Assembly (NCBI RefSeq): GCF_029852145.1
Contig: NC_079973.1
Location: 18,928,422 to 18,992,421, forward strand
Origin: Microplitis mediator
Taxonomy: Eukaryota; Arthropoda; Insecta; Hymenoptera; Braconidae
Length of the DNA stretch: 64,000 nt
Direction: 5' to 3'
A program made the translations under genes and the position numbers. This document shows, piece by piece, positions 1-12,560 of this stretch (positions are counted from its first letter, which is position 1; the number at the start of each line of letters is the position of its first letter). Below the pieces are notes generated by a model that saw nothing but the letters and a program-made list of their open reading frames with translations, did no database searches and was not told the DNA's origin.

Positions 1-3000
1 ATTGTGGTGGTGCCCGTTACTACAATGTTTTACTTCAATATCGTAGTTGGGAGAGTCACTAATTTTTTTTCCATGTAAGTATTATATATTATTAAATTAT
101 GCAATAATTAATTTTTTTGTAGATGAAAAAGTGTAATGTTATAACATCAAAAAAGAACGTATTTAAATTGATCTGATAGTTGTGACATTTTGTTGTACAA
201 GAAAAAATATAATGGCAATAAGAAAGGAACTTAATAAAAAAAATACAAATGTTTGAGATAAATTAATGGCCAATAAATATTAAAGGCTGAAAGAACTACG
301 AAGGAAGTAAGGCGAGTAAGAAGTATATAACGAGAAGTCTTGACAGGATAATAGTATCTATTGAGACCCATTGAACCCGCGTGAAATTGTTCGTCTCTCG
401 ATAATCGCGCCCACGTTAATAATAAGAAAAAGGAGTTTAAAAATCAACCCGGTGTATTATATTGTAGCATAGAGAGACAAACTGAAACGTAAATCGCTTC
501 AAGCGTCGTAAGTGTAAGAAAAAAAAATTGACAGTGCGTCCATCTCGATAAAAGACGCGCCCACGACGAGTTTGCAGGTACATATAACACACGCATATAT
601 ATACTATATATATATATATACTAACGTCCAATGATGTACTTCTTAACCGTATACAATGCGAGGGAGACTCCTTCGATAACGATCTCGATTCTCGATACTC
701 TCTCGCGTGGGTTATATTATTTCTCCGTGGTCTTTCTACTCAGCGCGGCAAACCAACGGCATCCGCGCGCGATGTCCATTCAATTCAATATTTCTTCAAC
801 GGCCGCCCCGTGAGTGGGTGGACGAAATATGTATATATGTATGTATATTTAATATACCTGCATATATTTTAAAATATCAGACAACTATCTGATGGCTTCG
901 TAAACCTTTCAGAGCACTTATAATTTAATATCATGACTTAGTAGTTAATATTTTATTATTTAAAATTATTTCTAATGTATTTTTTTATTAACTGCATGTT
1001 TGCAAGCTCTAAAGGAAATTTTTCATTTTTTAATAATATTTGAAAATTAAAAAAAATTATAATTAATCAGACATTTGAAATTACATTTTATCAGACAAAT
1101 TTATAAAAATAATAACAATTAAAAAAAAATTCCTATATTTAAACACATATTTGAATATTATCGTTTTATAAAACCCTAACAGCGAGTACAGAGGACGGAG
1201 AAAAAATAATAATTTTCTTTTCTTCCAAGACAATTATCATTCGTGCAGTGGCTTTACATGTCGAGAAAAAAAGAGACATTGAAAATTACATTTTCCCCGG
1301 CGTATTCTCGTGTCCTTTGCCCCTATCTACGGTTTTTCCTCTATCCATGTAGACAGACGAGGAGAACGACGAAGGAGAATAGAAAGCCAGAGGAATAACA
1401 AGACCATGAAATGAAAGAGAGGAAGGAAGAGGAAGAGGTAGTGAAAGAGATAGAAGATAGGAAAAAGAGAACAGCGAGGTAGATGCTCGCGTTTCCTACG
1501 ACGTGCTCGAATTATTAATCTCGTCACGCGTCGCCGCCCCAGCATCCGGCGGTCGCGGGGCGCGACACGAACCAGTAGTGTCGACGATGGAGCAGAGGCG
1601 ACGACAACCTCGACAACTACGACGACGTCAACGACGGCTACGGTATTCCTGAAGTAAAGGCTTTAAGTCTTTATGTTCGATGTACGCGAGGAATGCAATT
1701 TCATATGAGAGTATGTATAATATTATATAGAGAAAGCGCCTGAAGGCGCACGCGCGCCCAATATAACGCGTGTGCCCTGTGTCACGCTTATGTGGCCCCC
1801 ACGCGTGCCTGTGTGTACACGCACGCGCTTCTATCTCATCGTCTCTCTTGATGATACTTTTAACGTTAACATCCTAAGTAAAGAGAGACACACTAGGTCT
1901 TGGAATAAATAGTTTATATATATACATATATGTATGTTAATGTATTCATGTGTGCATATGTGTGTGTGGTGCAGGTATAGATTTATGTATGAGTGTGCAA
2001 TGCGTGTACGTCACGGCTCTCTGACTTTATGCGCCACGCCCATCGCGACCGCGCTCGTTCATCCGAGACGAGAGCAAAGACATTGCTCGAGGACAAGATA
2101 GCGTACATGATGTCTTGTGGAACGGAGAATTAAGTTGCCGGTGGTACTCAAGGGTCAGCCAAAAATATCGAGATAAAATAAAGTTAATTTATCTTTCAAG
2201 ATCACAAGAGACGCTCAATGTTATTTTAGCTGGTTTATCTGTATTCCTAAATTCTGTAAGTGTCGACGGAAAAGAAAATAAATTTATAAAATTTTTTAAA
2301 CCCCAGACGAGACACGTGAGGATCAAAAGCAAATTTTTTTATTTAAAATTATTTTTTCTGTTTATTTATAAATAATTAAAATAATTGTTTTTGAAAAACA
2401 ATGACAAAAAAATACGAAAAATTAATAAGATTAAAATCATGAGTAATTTGAAAACTTCATTTTTGTGTATGTAGTAACAATTGTTATTATTTGGTTTGTA
2501 TTTAAAACTTCCTTGGTATCTTGTTAATGTTTTTTTATCGTACACTTATTCACAATGGTCCTCTTCGTGTCACTGAACAGCTAATTATAAGCAGGAACTT
2601 ATATTATCTTTTTCGCCGCGAGAGAGATCAAGATTTGTAGAAAACAAAATTAGCTGCCAAGTGACCGAAAAGCCACAATGCAATAATGCCCTCGCAATAA
2701 GACACGAAACAAATATATACACATGCCCACACTAAAATAAATACCCACGGAATATATATATGTGTATTCAAACAAACGAGTATTACTGCAACAGACAACA
2801 CACATACTATTCATACACCTGACAGGAAATTCAGAAACAGAAACCGGATATGCCAACAAGAATCTTTATGCACGGATTCACTAAGTTATTACAATTGTAC
2901 ATCATATCTTCCTTTCTTACATACATTGTAGCTTACATTTTTTTTTCTTTATCGTCTCTGTTTTTATCCTCATTTATCTTTGTCCCAAATAACTTGATTA

Positions 3001-3546
3001 TATTAAACAATTAAATAAAATATACCAACACTCCATAAAAATTAAATAAATTATATGATTGTAAAAAATAAGCAAGTTAGGTGATTTTTTAATTATTGTA
3101 ATAACCGTAATTTTTAAATGCAGGTGTTAGTTGATTCCCGCACGTGCAGCTGTGATATTAAATATCCCAATCAATAAAAAAAATTTTACCACGACATATA
3201 TATTTTTTATTTTATTTATTAATAATTTTTCGACCGTGGAATCGAGATTCCCGAACTGCCGCAATATACAAAAGTTTTACAATGTATAGTATAATAATAA
3301 TATTTAAATATAAACATACAATAAGTAAGACAATTTTAGTAAATTAACTAAATTAAATCAATTAAGTAAGTTAAGTAGGTAGACTTAAAACCAAAGCATT
3401 AAAAATTATACAATAATAATCAAACATATTAAATTAATAATACAATAGTAATCAATAATTATACATAATCGCAAAAGTGCACCTAAGTGATGTCTTTCTG
3501 CAGAAAATAATTATAACATATTCTGATCTAAATTCTTTATAATTTG
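1..3546. other. AT-rich intergenic region, no gene recognised
   Basis: No supported gene was found. The stretch has a TA-repeat tract at about 594-621. Two intervals are clearly richer in G and C than the rest: about 1480-1660 (CGACGA-like triplets around 1580-1640) and about 1735-1850 (CG/CA-rich). They could be non-coding exon or regulatory DNA of a gene outside the window. Short ORFs here have low-complexity translations and no splice context that supports them. Confidence 0.5.
594..621. repeat. (TA)n microsatellite
   Basis: Simple TA dinucleotide run read directly from the sequence. Confidence 0.8.
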
Positions 3547-4191
3547 CTATTGACATAATCGGGCTGCACTTGAGCCGAGACAAGACAAGATTATGGAACG
3601 ATCTTGTCTCGATCTTGACACTTTCCTTCTCGTCTTGATCTCGATCTCAAAATGTAAGTCTCGTATTGATCTCGAAAATCAGTCAATTCATTATATCGTC
3701 TTGTCTTGTCTTGGTCTTGAATTACTCTGAATTTTTCTTAAATTTATTTGAAATAGTTTACAGAATTATATTTCATTGGTTTGTATTTTATAATTGGGAT
3801 AATTTTAAAAAATGTCTTGAATTTGTTATTAAATTCTTTAAACAAATCGCCACGTTATCAACATTATGTATTTCATATCAAAAGTATTTAGTAAATTTTG
3901 ATGGTTTAACACCCACTTCAGATTTCTTCAACATGTCAACAACTTATATCACTCTTATCGTCACTATTTGATTCGTCCCTTTTTCGTTTCATTCCAATCA
4001 TATGTTCTACAAATTATTTTGTAAAAGTAATCACCCAGTATGTTGACTTACAATCAATTCTATTTAAAGTAAAATAAAAGACAATGTTGTGACTCTTATT
4101 TCAAGTGCAAGAAACTAACTGTATAATAATATTCCAAACATATATGAATTTACTAGTATACATTAAAATATTTTCATACTAACATACTCTA

Positions 4192-5187
4192 CACTGAGAA
4201 AATTTTTTTCTCCTGACAACTAAATTTTAGTTATGACAAGAAAATGATTTGATTACCCATTGCCAATCATATATTTGGTTGTTTTAACTAAAATTTTCAT
4301 AATCCACCAACAAAACGAGTGATTAGAAACCATTAAATATTTAGTAAAGATAATTACGCGTTTAGTAGCAAGCATAAAATCAAATTGATTACCTGTAGTG
4401 TTTATAAAGTAGTCATAACGAAATGTATGAGTGATCATTATAGAGAATGAGTTATTGATAATAATGAAATATTATTTTGAAATGACAGAATATTTATTCA
4501 ACAGTTCAATAAATGCATATTTTTAAAAATAATTTATTTCCTTTCACAGGACTTCTTTTCGTACTGAGGAAATTGTTCAGAAAAAATTTTAATATTAAAC
4601 ATTGAGGTCATAGTGTAATACAGTGTACCCACATATTGCTGTCAAATTTTTCAGCGGATAATTCGTCCCATAAATGCTTCAAGCTCGGAATATAAAAACT
4701 CCGAAATAAGTATCTTACCAGGGACACCACAAATGGTGGGCGCGATCTAGTGGCGAGCACCGAACTACTCCGGCTGCTGCTGCCTAACACCATAACTTTT
4801 AAATCATTAATCATTAGGTTCAAATATATATTTATTAACCTCGAACAAATATATATATTTATTCTAAATGAATATATTTTTTTGTGTCTAATTAATATTT
4901 ATTAGAGTTAATATAATAATATTTTGCTCTAATATTTGGATTTCTTGTCACTACAAAATAGTTTAGTTGTCCTTTAAATAAATATTTTCTTAACTCTACC
5001 ATATGATTTTATTATCTTAGAGAGAGAAATATTAATGTCAACCAAATATAGTCTATTAAATCATTTGTTAAAAATGATAAAATAGATTATAGTGACGTAA
5101 TAAAATTTAGCTGTCCCAAATAATTTTTAGCTTAATAGCATTCAACAAAACCAATTTAATTGTCCAAAGAGAAATTTTTTCTCAGTG
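4192..5187. mobile_element. Nested TIR element, CACTGAGAAAA ends
   Basis: The left end is CACTGAGAAAATTTTTT and the right end is its inverse, ending TTTTTTCTCAGTG. TA flanks both ends; CT also precedes the left TA pair, so TACT occurs on both sides. The interior is AT-rich with repeated fragments such as AACTAAATTTTAGTTAT and ACCAAATATAGT. It contains one copy of a ~105-bp dispersed repeat (4687-4792). It lies inside the 3561-5523 element and is therefore the younger insertion. No coding capacity for a transposase was seen. Confidence 0.75.
4687..4792 (-). repeat. Dispersed ~105-bp repeat, copy 1
   Basis: Matches 52907-53011 over its full length with roughly four in five bases identical by eye, in the same orientation. 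The most conserved part, read on the minus strand, is CGGAGTAGTTCGGTGCTCGC followed by a CCACTAGATCGC core. That core resembles a CTCF site (CCASYAGRKGGC) with one mismatch. Both copies keep an open minus-strand frame with shared residues such as RSSSVLATRS and VVSLVR. Substitutions are not confined to third positions, so I do not call it coding. Confidence 0.7.
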
Positions 5188-5678
5188 TAGTACTTCCAAT
5201 CCATAGAAATATGAATAATCCTATCAAGTTTAAGTTTTACCTCTTACTTTAAATTAAAGTATTTCAGAAAAGTCAAGAGACCCAAATCGACTGTATAGAA
5301 TTTATAGTTATGTGTAAACACAAAATTTTGATAAAACTATTTCACATATATTTATTATTATTACATATTGTATTGGTTCTTGTCAAGACATTGCAAGATT
5401 TTCGATGGTCTTGGTCTTGGTCTCGATAAATATTGCAATCTAGAGTATCGTCTTGGTCTCGTCTTGATAAGTCGAGACGAGATCAAGACAAGATCAATAT
5501 AATCTCGATCTTGAGTGCAGCCCTACTACTATTGACACAATAGACATACTCGGATAGCAGATAATAAAAATGAATGCTCATATGTATATGTACGACAGAT
5601 CGGTTGATACAACACATCAATATATGAATATAATACATTGCTACATTCAAAAAATAATCAATACTTATATTGTAACGT

Positions 5679-6193
5679 CAGAATCAGAATCAGCATCTCA
5701 GTTGCAAATTGCAGCAGGTAGATATCATAAGTAAAAGATTACATTTGATTATTGTTGAACATCATATCAGGAAGCGGGATGAAGAATATCTGAGATTACT
5801 TGAAGATATAGTACAGAGTATAAGAAATATAATTGCGCGTTCGCGCTTGTTCCGAGAGGTGGATGAAACTTGGAAGAGACGCCTCCCATGACTCCCGGTT
5901 GTAATTATCGAATCCTCTCCTGCAACTCCTTCTATTCATCCCTACACAAGTATCCCCAATCTCAAAGCATCTTTAATCTTTTATTCCACCGACGAAAATC
6001 GTCATTCAATGAAAAATAACAAGTAGTTATTATTTTTAACATGTTTTTAAATTTTTTTATCTGTCTCAACTTTTTTCTCTTGTACGATCGTGTTATTTTT
6101 ACTGTTGCAGACTCTCCAGTACAGCCATCCCAGACTATCGTCGGAAGCACTGACGCGAAGATTACTGGAATTAACCAACCCTTACACCCATGA
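5679..6193 (+). pseudogene. Degenerate spliced gene fragment, unknown family
   Basis: An open frame running to 5888 encodes a charged, helix-prone peptide (EHHIRKRDEEYLRLLEDIVQ, then a segment rich in R, E and I). It is stopped by TGA at 5889-5891, and the same frame then continues with LPVVIIESSPATPSIHPYT up to a GT donor at 5950. A polypyrimidine tract and CAG acceptor end at 6110, and the second exon (6111-6193) joins in phase to give SPVQPSQTIVGSTDAK and then stop TGA at 6191-6193. Seen directly: the stop and the matching splice phases. Inferred: a once-functional 3' gene end interrupted by one nonsense change. There is no ATG in this frame, so upstream exons must be missing or outside it. 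No family recognised; a real gene ending at 5889 is an alternative. Confidence 0.4.
5950..6110 (+). other. Putative 161-bp intron of the 5.7-kb gene fragment
   Basis: Begins GTATCC and ends ACTGTTGCAG after a T-rich tract. Removing it joins codon phase A|AC and keeps the frame open to a stop. Moderate support only, since the gene itself looks degenerate. Confidence 0.4.
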
Positions 6194-7046
6194 TCCACGC
6201 TTGTGTAATAAGCCTTGAATCTCGGAAGTCTAATTGTAAGTAAGAGTGCTGTATTACGAGTTTAAGCCAAAGTCAGATAAATATAGATGGATGCTTTTCG
6301 CATCATCAGGTAGGAGGATTTTATGCTCTATTACCGTTACTACTAGCCACTCTGTCACCTTTTTTGACAGTTTCGAATGCTAAAAGATCATGATGAATGT
6401 TCAGAATTGTTATTTACTACCACTTTTAAATTTTCGGGTTTTGTTATTCTGCGTTATCAATCTTATAATCTTTTACGGTTTTTTTTAAGATATTCGTCGG
6501 TACTTAAACCGTTCAACCGTTAAAACTCTGTTTATTTTTAATATTTGAAGAATTTTTTAAACGGTGGCTCTAAAGATAAAATGAATGATGATGATTTTAA
6601 AAATAATTTTTGGTTAAAGTTATAATAAATCATAGAGTATCAACACTTGGAATTGCAGAGAGAGTAAAATCAACTGGACACTACACAGCTTTTACATGTG
6701 AAGGTGAAAAAAAAATATGCAGGACATTTTAATTGTTTAATAAGTAGGCTTGCGTTACGATTATATATGTAGGAATGACGAAAAGCATGGCCCCAAGTGA
6801 CTGCAATGAACTTCTTGATCTTGAGAGTAAGATCATGTGAATGAAATGATTATCGGTTTTATCTCCGAGATGGCAACTCGAGGGCGGAATATATATGTAT
6901 GAATGCATCTTCAGATATGTTATGAATGCGAATAATATTTTTAACGAGATTTAGCCATAGGCTAGTGAAACTTGTCTTTATTTATCATATATTTCATTTA
7001 TATATACGTAATTTAATTTTTTTGCATTTTAACTCTTTAACGACTG
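6194..7046. other. Intergenic, nothing recognised
   Basis: AT-rich DNA with no supported exon, repeat family or RNA gene. Confidence 0.5.
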
Positions 7047-7295
7047 CACAGAAAAAAATAATTACTTGGTGCAAGAAAAATTTTTCATTTCATTACGAAA
7101 TGGAAACAAAAATTTTCTTCGGACTAGAAAAAATTTCTTGGTGCAAAAAATTTGTTCTCGGCTCAAGAAAATTTTTTCCCACCTTAAGAAAATTTTCCTT
7201 TTCAATTCACAATTCAAAAAATTTCTTAAGACAAGTAAACATTTTTTTGGAGTGAGAAAAAATTTTTTGCGCCCAGAAATCTTTTTTTTTTTGTG
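7047..7295. mobile_element. CCAAGAAA-word MITE, copy A1
   Basis: Left end CACAGAAAAAAAT and right end TTTTTTTTTTGTG form an imperfect inverted repeat. The interior is a chain of TTCTTGG / CCAAGAA-like words in both orientations separated by AAAATTTT blocks. The flanking dinucleotide is TG on both sides (7045-7046, 7296-7297) rather than the TA of most relatives. Open frames through it only translate the word repeats. Confidence 0.7.
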
Positions 7296-9973
7296 TGTAA
7301 CTCAGACGTAGAAAAAATTTATCGCGAAAATTATATAAAATGTATGCATTTGTCAATATTTTTCACTATAAAAAAGTTTCTGTTATTACAAATTAAAAAT
7401 AAAAATTTTTAATTCATTTACATTTTTAGATTTTGAAAACAATTATCTGGAATATAAAAAAAAATTTAATCATATTCTGCTAAATATAAATATATGTTAC
7501 CTCAAGATAGTAATCAGTTCCCACGCACTTGCTCTTTTAACTTTGTAAAAAATCTTAAAAAAAAAAATTTCATCTTTCGCCATCTATTTTCCCAGGATTA
7601 TAAGATCTAGCACCAACAAGTTTAGATCTATTGAATATCTTCCTCATCAACCAGAGCGAATAACTTTAAAACCCAAGACACAAATTGACGTTATAGACTT
7701 AACTGAATAGACTAAAAATTTCCCAAGAGTTGGATTTACTCAAAGAGATTAAGAACAAAAGATTTAACGACCAAGTGTCACAACTTTAAAGTTTAAACTC
7801 AGCGCACCTGCAACCGGTCCAAAAAACGATTTTTTTTTTATCTCCAACTTGTCAAGATCGCTATATTGATTAAATATATAAATAGCCTCCAACTAAAAGT
7901 AACTTATTTTTCATACCAATTTATAAAGTCTTTCTTTTGTCATAAATTACAATAAAAATTTGTCAATCAGTCTTTAATTTTAAACATCAATCAGAATATT
8001 TTATTAGAATAAATTTTCTGTCGAAACTATTTTTCTACGCCCATTTTCATTGATTACAAGTGGACTTATTTTAATATTCTACATATTTTTCTATACCTAT
8101 AAATATATGTATGTGTATCCTATGTATGTATGCATACAAAAGTTAAAGTTTGTACGACCGGAAAAAAAAAATTATATCGCAATAGAAAATGACAACATAA
8201 AAAATAAAAACGTGTCATCATCATGCAAAGTGGACTGGGTGGAGTTGTGCTGCTTTAGCTACTACCGCATATGTCTCTCGATGGCTACGAAAATCATAGG
8301 GTGAATTCTTTTTCTGCAACCGCGTAAGGAAATTCTAGTATGAAATATATATAGCGGACTATTCGCATGGGCGTGTAGGTCACCCACGTACGTAATATCC
8401 ATCAGCGCAATGACATAAAAAATGTAAAATATACTAGACAAATAACATATATGTATACTCTGTCTGATAACGAGTAAAATCATATATATAGTCGACAAAT
8501 ATATAATAAAAGACTGGTTACTATGACATCGACAATAGGAATAGTATAGAATTATTTGAACACTCGTCATACGTTTAGAATTCGTGGAATGCAATAGCAT
8601 AAAAAATAATAAAACATCAGTAAATGTGTAGTTTAGGATATAGATAATTGATAATAAATTTAATAGTGTGTTATTTATGGTTGATTTATTATAGATAATG
8701 AAGGGCATGTGTGTAATTTTGTTTTCTGCTGGCCTTTTTTTTTATGTATTTTACTGCTGTCAGTGTCATCTTCAGAGGATATCAGGGACACTATGACACC
8801 AAATGGCTATAAATAACTCTAACCACCCTTGGTGTTGTGATTATATTACTTCCTAGAGACCATGAGAGAGATGGAAGTGTAATACGAATGCATGAGAGCA
8901 ATGAAGCAAGTCAACGCTCTACATAGATATAAAGTACAGTGGGATGTATGTATTTATAGTGTAATACTGAGGGTGAAATTCCGGGATAAAACAGTAGGAC
9001 CCCTCTGGGGGTGCCGACTCCGCGGCAGATTAAATCTCCGCCGGTTAGCGTTTGATTAAACTCGGGATTGAGACCAATGTTAATGCTTGGTTTGCGCCCG
9101 ATTGCTGCCCGGGAAAATTGACAACGTTATTTTATACTGCGACATTGCAAGTCACGATAAAAAAAAGAATCTTGTTAAAAAGTGAATTAAACTTTATTTT
9201 TAATAGTGATAAAACGTTTTTATGCTTTTGACAGTAAAATAAAAATTTTTTAATAAAAAAATTTTAATCTGAAACATTGATAATATGGAAACATTTGGTT
9301 TTAATTTAATAATGATTTTTAGTCTAACAATTAATATAGACTTAATAAATTTTTTTTCAATTATGAAAACTAAAGAGTCCAGTTACTTTTGTTTAAAAAA
9401 TTGATTATAAATTTATAATAATTCATTACCGATAAGACTATAGTGTATATTTACGGGTAGATATGAAGCAAATTTTTATGGGATCATTGTGAATAATTGA
9501 TTGCTGGTATATTAATTTCAGGCGAGGATTGTATTAGCCAGGATATCGTGTCAAGGACCACCCGCAGCGAGTGTTCACCATAATACACTACTCATTCTCT
9601 TACTCAGTCTCTCTTATAAAATACATAATACATACATGTATATATATATACACGAACACTTATGGCCAGGACACACAACACAACACATGATGATGATCCA
9701 GCGAGAGAGCAGTCAGGGGAGCCCACACACAACTCACGTACGTCCTTCTCCCCATCCGGGATTTCGCTAATAAATTATTAAAGGACAGCAACTGGCAATG
9801 ACGCTGTTGATACTGCGGTGAGAACAACCACATCTAGTCACGTGTGATTGTTACTTTTATTCATTGTCTATCACCAAATGTTATTCTCAAATAAATATCT
9901 ATTCCCATACACATCAAAAATTCATCAATAAAAATTATTAATAAATTTTTTATTTCAATCTACTTTATTGATA
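7296..9973. other. Intergenic, no gene recognised
   Basis: Contains the longest minus-strand ORF outside the zinc-finger gene (8262-8708). Its hydrophobic, I/Y/S-rich translation is typical of AT-rich non-coding DNA. A short GC-richer stretch at about 8985-9115 (GACCCCTCTGGGGGTGCC, CGCCGGTTAGCG, GCCCGGG) is unexplained and could be conserved non-coding DNA. Confidence 0.45.
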
Positions 9974-10776
9974 CACGGGGAGAATTTTATAGTAAAAGTT
10001 ATCATGTAGTTATAGTGAAATTTTTAAACTGAATTCGATAGTGGTGAATATCATTTCAATTATTAAATAAACAATCTGAATTGTAGTATCTATCAACCAT
10101 ATGGTAAAATCTACAATTATTGATTATAATCAGAAATGATAACTCTTATATTCTTAACTAATTATGTCTATTATCAACGTCGTAATTTTTAATAGTTACC
10201 ATCAGCCCAAATAATATTTACTATCTAAACTAATAAAGAATTTAAATATCGGCGTTCCAGATCAAATGATGCTCCATTATTTTATGTTGTAAAAAAATAC
10301 TGATTATTGAGGATGATAAAGTTTTCCTTATCACTCAATACTTGGATGGTTGCTAATTTTATGATCATACCCAATCATTTAAAGTGATCAGTAACAGCTC
10401 CAATATTTGGAAATTTTTATTATATTTGGATTCAAGCGATTGTATTGTTACTTATTTTAATTATTTAAAGGACGAAATGTACATAGCTAAAATATGGATA
10501 AAAAGGATTTTAATTTATATAAATTTATCCTATTTTTTGTGTGAGAATTTTTACAACCTTAAATGGTAAAAGTTACCATCTTCGATTGTAACAATTATAA
10601 TTTTTAATAATTACAATTAGCATCTTCGATAGTAATCATCACCACCATTAATTATTACTGTTATCATTCTCAATAGTAAAACTGATTATTTTACCACTGA
10701 AAAATTTTGTTGCCATATCCAATAGTTAAAATTAAAAATTTGGTATCGAAGACAGTATAATAAAGTTTTCTCCCTG
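9974..10776. mobile_element. GGTAAC-word TIR element, copy E1
   Basis: Starts CACGGGGAGAATTTTATA and ends AAAGTTTTCTCCCTG, inverted relative to each other with a few mismatches and flanked by TA on both sides. The interior repeats words such as GGTAAAAGTTACCATC and ATTGTAAC in both orientations. Related ends occur at 40553 and 48760. No coding capacity. Confidence 0.65.
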
Positions 10777-11459
10777 TAACATTGGGTTTCAATGACACTG
10801 ACGTATTAGACTTATAAAAATAAAATACCTAATATATGTAAAAATAAACAGTGAAAAATTTTTAAGGGTTTGGAGCAGAGTGTTGATGGCGCCATAGAGC
10901 AAAGATCCTTTGTCTTGCCGCCAAACACCCACGCCAGTGTTAGTATAAACTATTATGTATACCCAAACCAAGAATACTAACTAAAACGATCCCTTTTGCT
11001 TTACTTTCTCTTAATACTCCCTTGTACGCTCCGACGGGTCATCCTTCACTATCTCAGGTTTCAAACTCTGTCAGCTCAAATTCGTCAGCGAGACCCAAAA
11101 AAATTATTGCGTTTTTTATTTTACGCTATAACAAAGAATAATGATCCGAAATGGGGCATTACAAAAAATATATTTTTTCGAGTTTCGAAGATAAATTTAA
11201 ATAACTGTCGGTAATTATTCCACGATCGGATTTTAATTAAATAAAATCAAGTAAATGAATGATTCGTTTTTTTTTAATTTGCTATTAGCTATTTCACGTA
11301 AACGATTAGTAGAAATAAATTAAAATGTATCATTAATTATTGAAACGCTTATATTAATTAAATGAATAATTAGTAAATAGTCTATTAGCATAGTTGGCAT
11401 AGGACGATTGACAATTGTAAAGTTAGTGATGTAGAAATAATAAATCGATTATCAATTAG
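10777..11459. other. Intergenic, nothing recognised
   Basis: AT-rich sequence with a short GC-richer patch near 10880-10940 (TTGATGGCGCCATAG). No supported exon. Confidence 0.45.
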
Positions 11460-11990
11460 CGAGTGATGTTATCAGCCACCATCGTCGATGACAACGACAA
11501 CGAGTATTATTATGTACATCATGATCAGTTGAGTAGATAGCGAGTAGTAGTGTTGGATGTGGTAGGAGAGCAGATGAGGTAAAGCGCTGCGTCGATGAGG
11601 TAAAGTACACGTAATTTCCGAGGCTCTAATTTGTCAAAGCTTCATTACGTGAAGCCAGAGAGTAGAGACCCATACTTAGCGTACAGACGGTGGGGTAATC
11701 ATAGTTTAAATTCGGGTCCCATCCATTGAAAATCAGTGGCTTCGAGCGGCTTCGCAATCAGGACTCGAGCTTGAAAAGGAGGACGAGGGGGACACACTGG
11801 CTGTGTTGGGTGTATATAAGGGATGAGAGTTGAGAGTTGAGTGTGGAGAATTGTGGGTTGAGGTGGATGATAGAAGAGAAGGCTATCATAGGAATAGGGG
11901 GGCAGCACACATTTGATCTGTGGCGAGTCATCAATATTGCATGAAGGGACCACGATCAGCACGCGTCCCTGTGCTATACTATACGATGGG
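11460..11990. promoter_or_regulatory. GC-richer island with TATA-like motif
   Basis: Base composition is clearly less AT-rich than the surroundings, with runs such as GCTTCGAGCGGCTTCGC. A TATATAAG motif sits at 11813-11820 on the plus strand. No initiator or downstream ORF confirms a promoter, so this is only a candidate regulatory or non-coding transcribed region. Confidence 0.25.
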
Positions 11991-12224
11991 CAAAAGCACT
12001 TTTATAGAATCGAAATTTAGTGACGGAGTTTATACTTTCAAATAGTTGGTGGGGTATATATAGATTTAGATGAAACTTTGTAGGAATGAGAAAGTGAGAT
12101 TTATGATACTTTAAAATTAATTAATTCGAGGAAATATATTTAATTGAAATTATATAATTATAATATGTTGGTGCTTTTTTTAAATGTTATTTAGTTAGGG
12201 ACAAAATTTTTGCCTTAATTTCGA

Positions 12225-12560
12225 AATGAATGGTTCAAATGTTGATACCGGCGAAAATATTGGTCTTATAAAAAAAGTTTTTGAACAAAAGTTGTAGAAA
12301 ATTGAACTTCCTAAAAAAAAAATCTCTTATGATTTTTTTATACGACCAATATTTTCACCGTGATTCCAAAATTAAGATTCATAATGAATGATTCAAATTT
12401 TTGTTAATTATGACAATCTTAGTTTTTTAATTACGGCTTTTTTATTAGTCCTATGAAAAAATTATAAGAGACATTTTTTTCATAAAATTAAATTTTCTAC
12501 AACTTTTGTTTGAAAAATTTTTTCATATAACCAATATTTTCGCCGTAAGATCAAAAATTT
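12225..12560. repeat. Imperfect inverted repeat, ~90-bp arms
   Basis: The left arm (about 12249-12339) contains GGCGAAAATATTGGTC, AACAAAAGTTGTAGAAAATT and TCTCTTATGATTTT. The right arm (about 12455-12546) carries the inverse of the same blocks in the same order. A third CCAATATTTTCACCG block lies between the arms. The structure can fold into a long hairpin. It may be a foldback element or a degraded head-to-head duplication. Shared phrases (TCTCTTATNATTTTTT with CTACAA) recur near 42970-43200. Confidence 0.6.

Larger units (their letters stand above)
3561..5523. mobile_element. TIR element with CTTG/TCTCG words
   Basis: The left end reads GGGCTGCACTTGAG and the right end is its inverted match, CTTGAGTGCAGCCC, giving a 14-bp terminal inverted repeat. 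The inner margins (3575-3720 and 5380-5515) are filled with iterations of CTTGTCTCGATCTTGA-like words in both orientations. A 13-bp direct repeat with one mismatch, CTATTGACAYAAT, lies outside both ends (3547-3559 and 5529-5541). It sits 1 bp from the left TIR and 5 bp from the right TIR, so it may be an unusually long target-site duplication. No transposase frame is visible, so this is a non-autonomous element. The middle is occupied by a second, independent element (4192-5187). Confidence 0.7.

Noticed and set aside
4608..4823. Conserved peptide VLATRS...VVSLVR shared with 52807-53076 as a possible gene
   Set aside because: Shared frame reflects an approximately 105-bp nucleotide repeat; substitutions hit all codon positions and the frames diverge completely outside it.
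7066..7311. Lys/Phe-rich ORFs in the CCAAGAAA elements (also 15446, 52191, 52310, 52905, 56552)
   Set aside because: Translations of the repeated TTCTTGG/AAAATTTT words; no independent coding evidence.
8262..8708. 148-codon minus-strand ORF
   Set aside because: Hydrophobic, I/Y/S-dominated translation typical of AT-rich non-coding DNA; no domain, no splice or composition shift.
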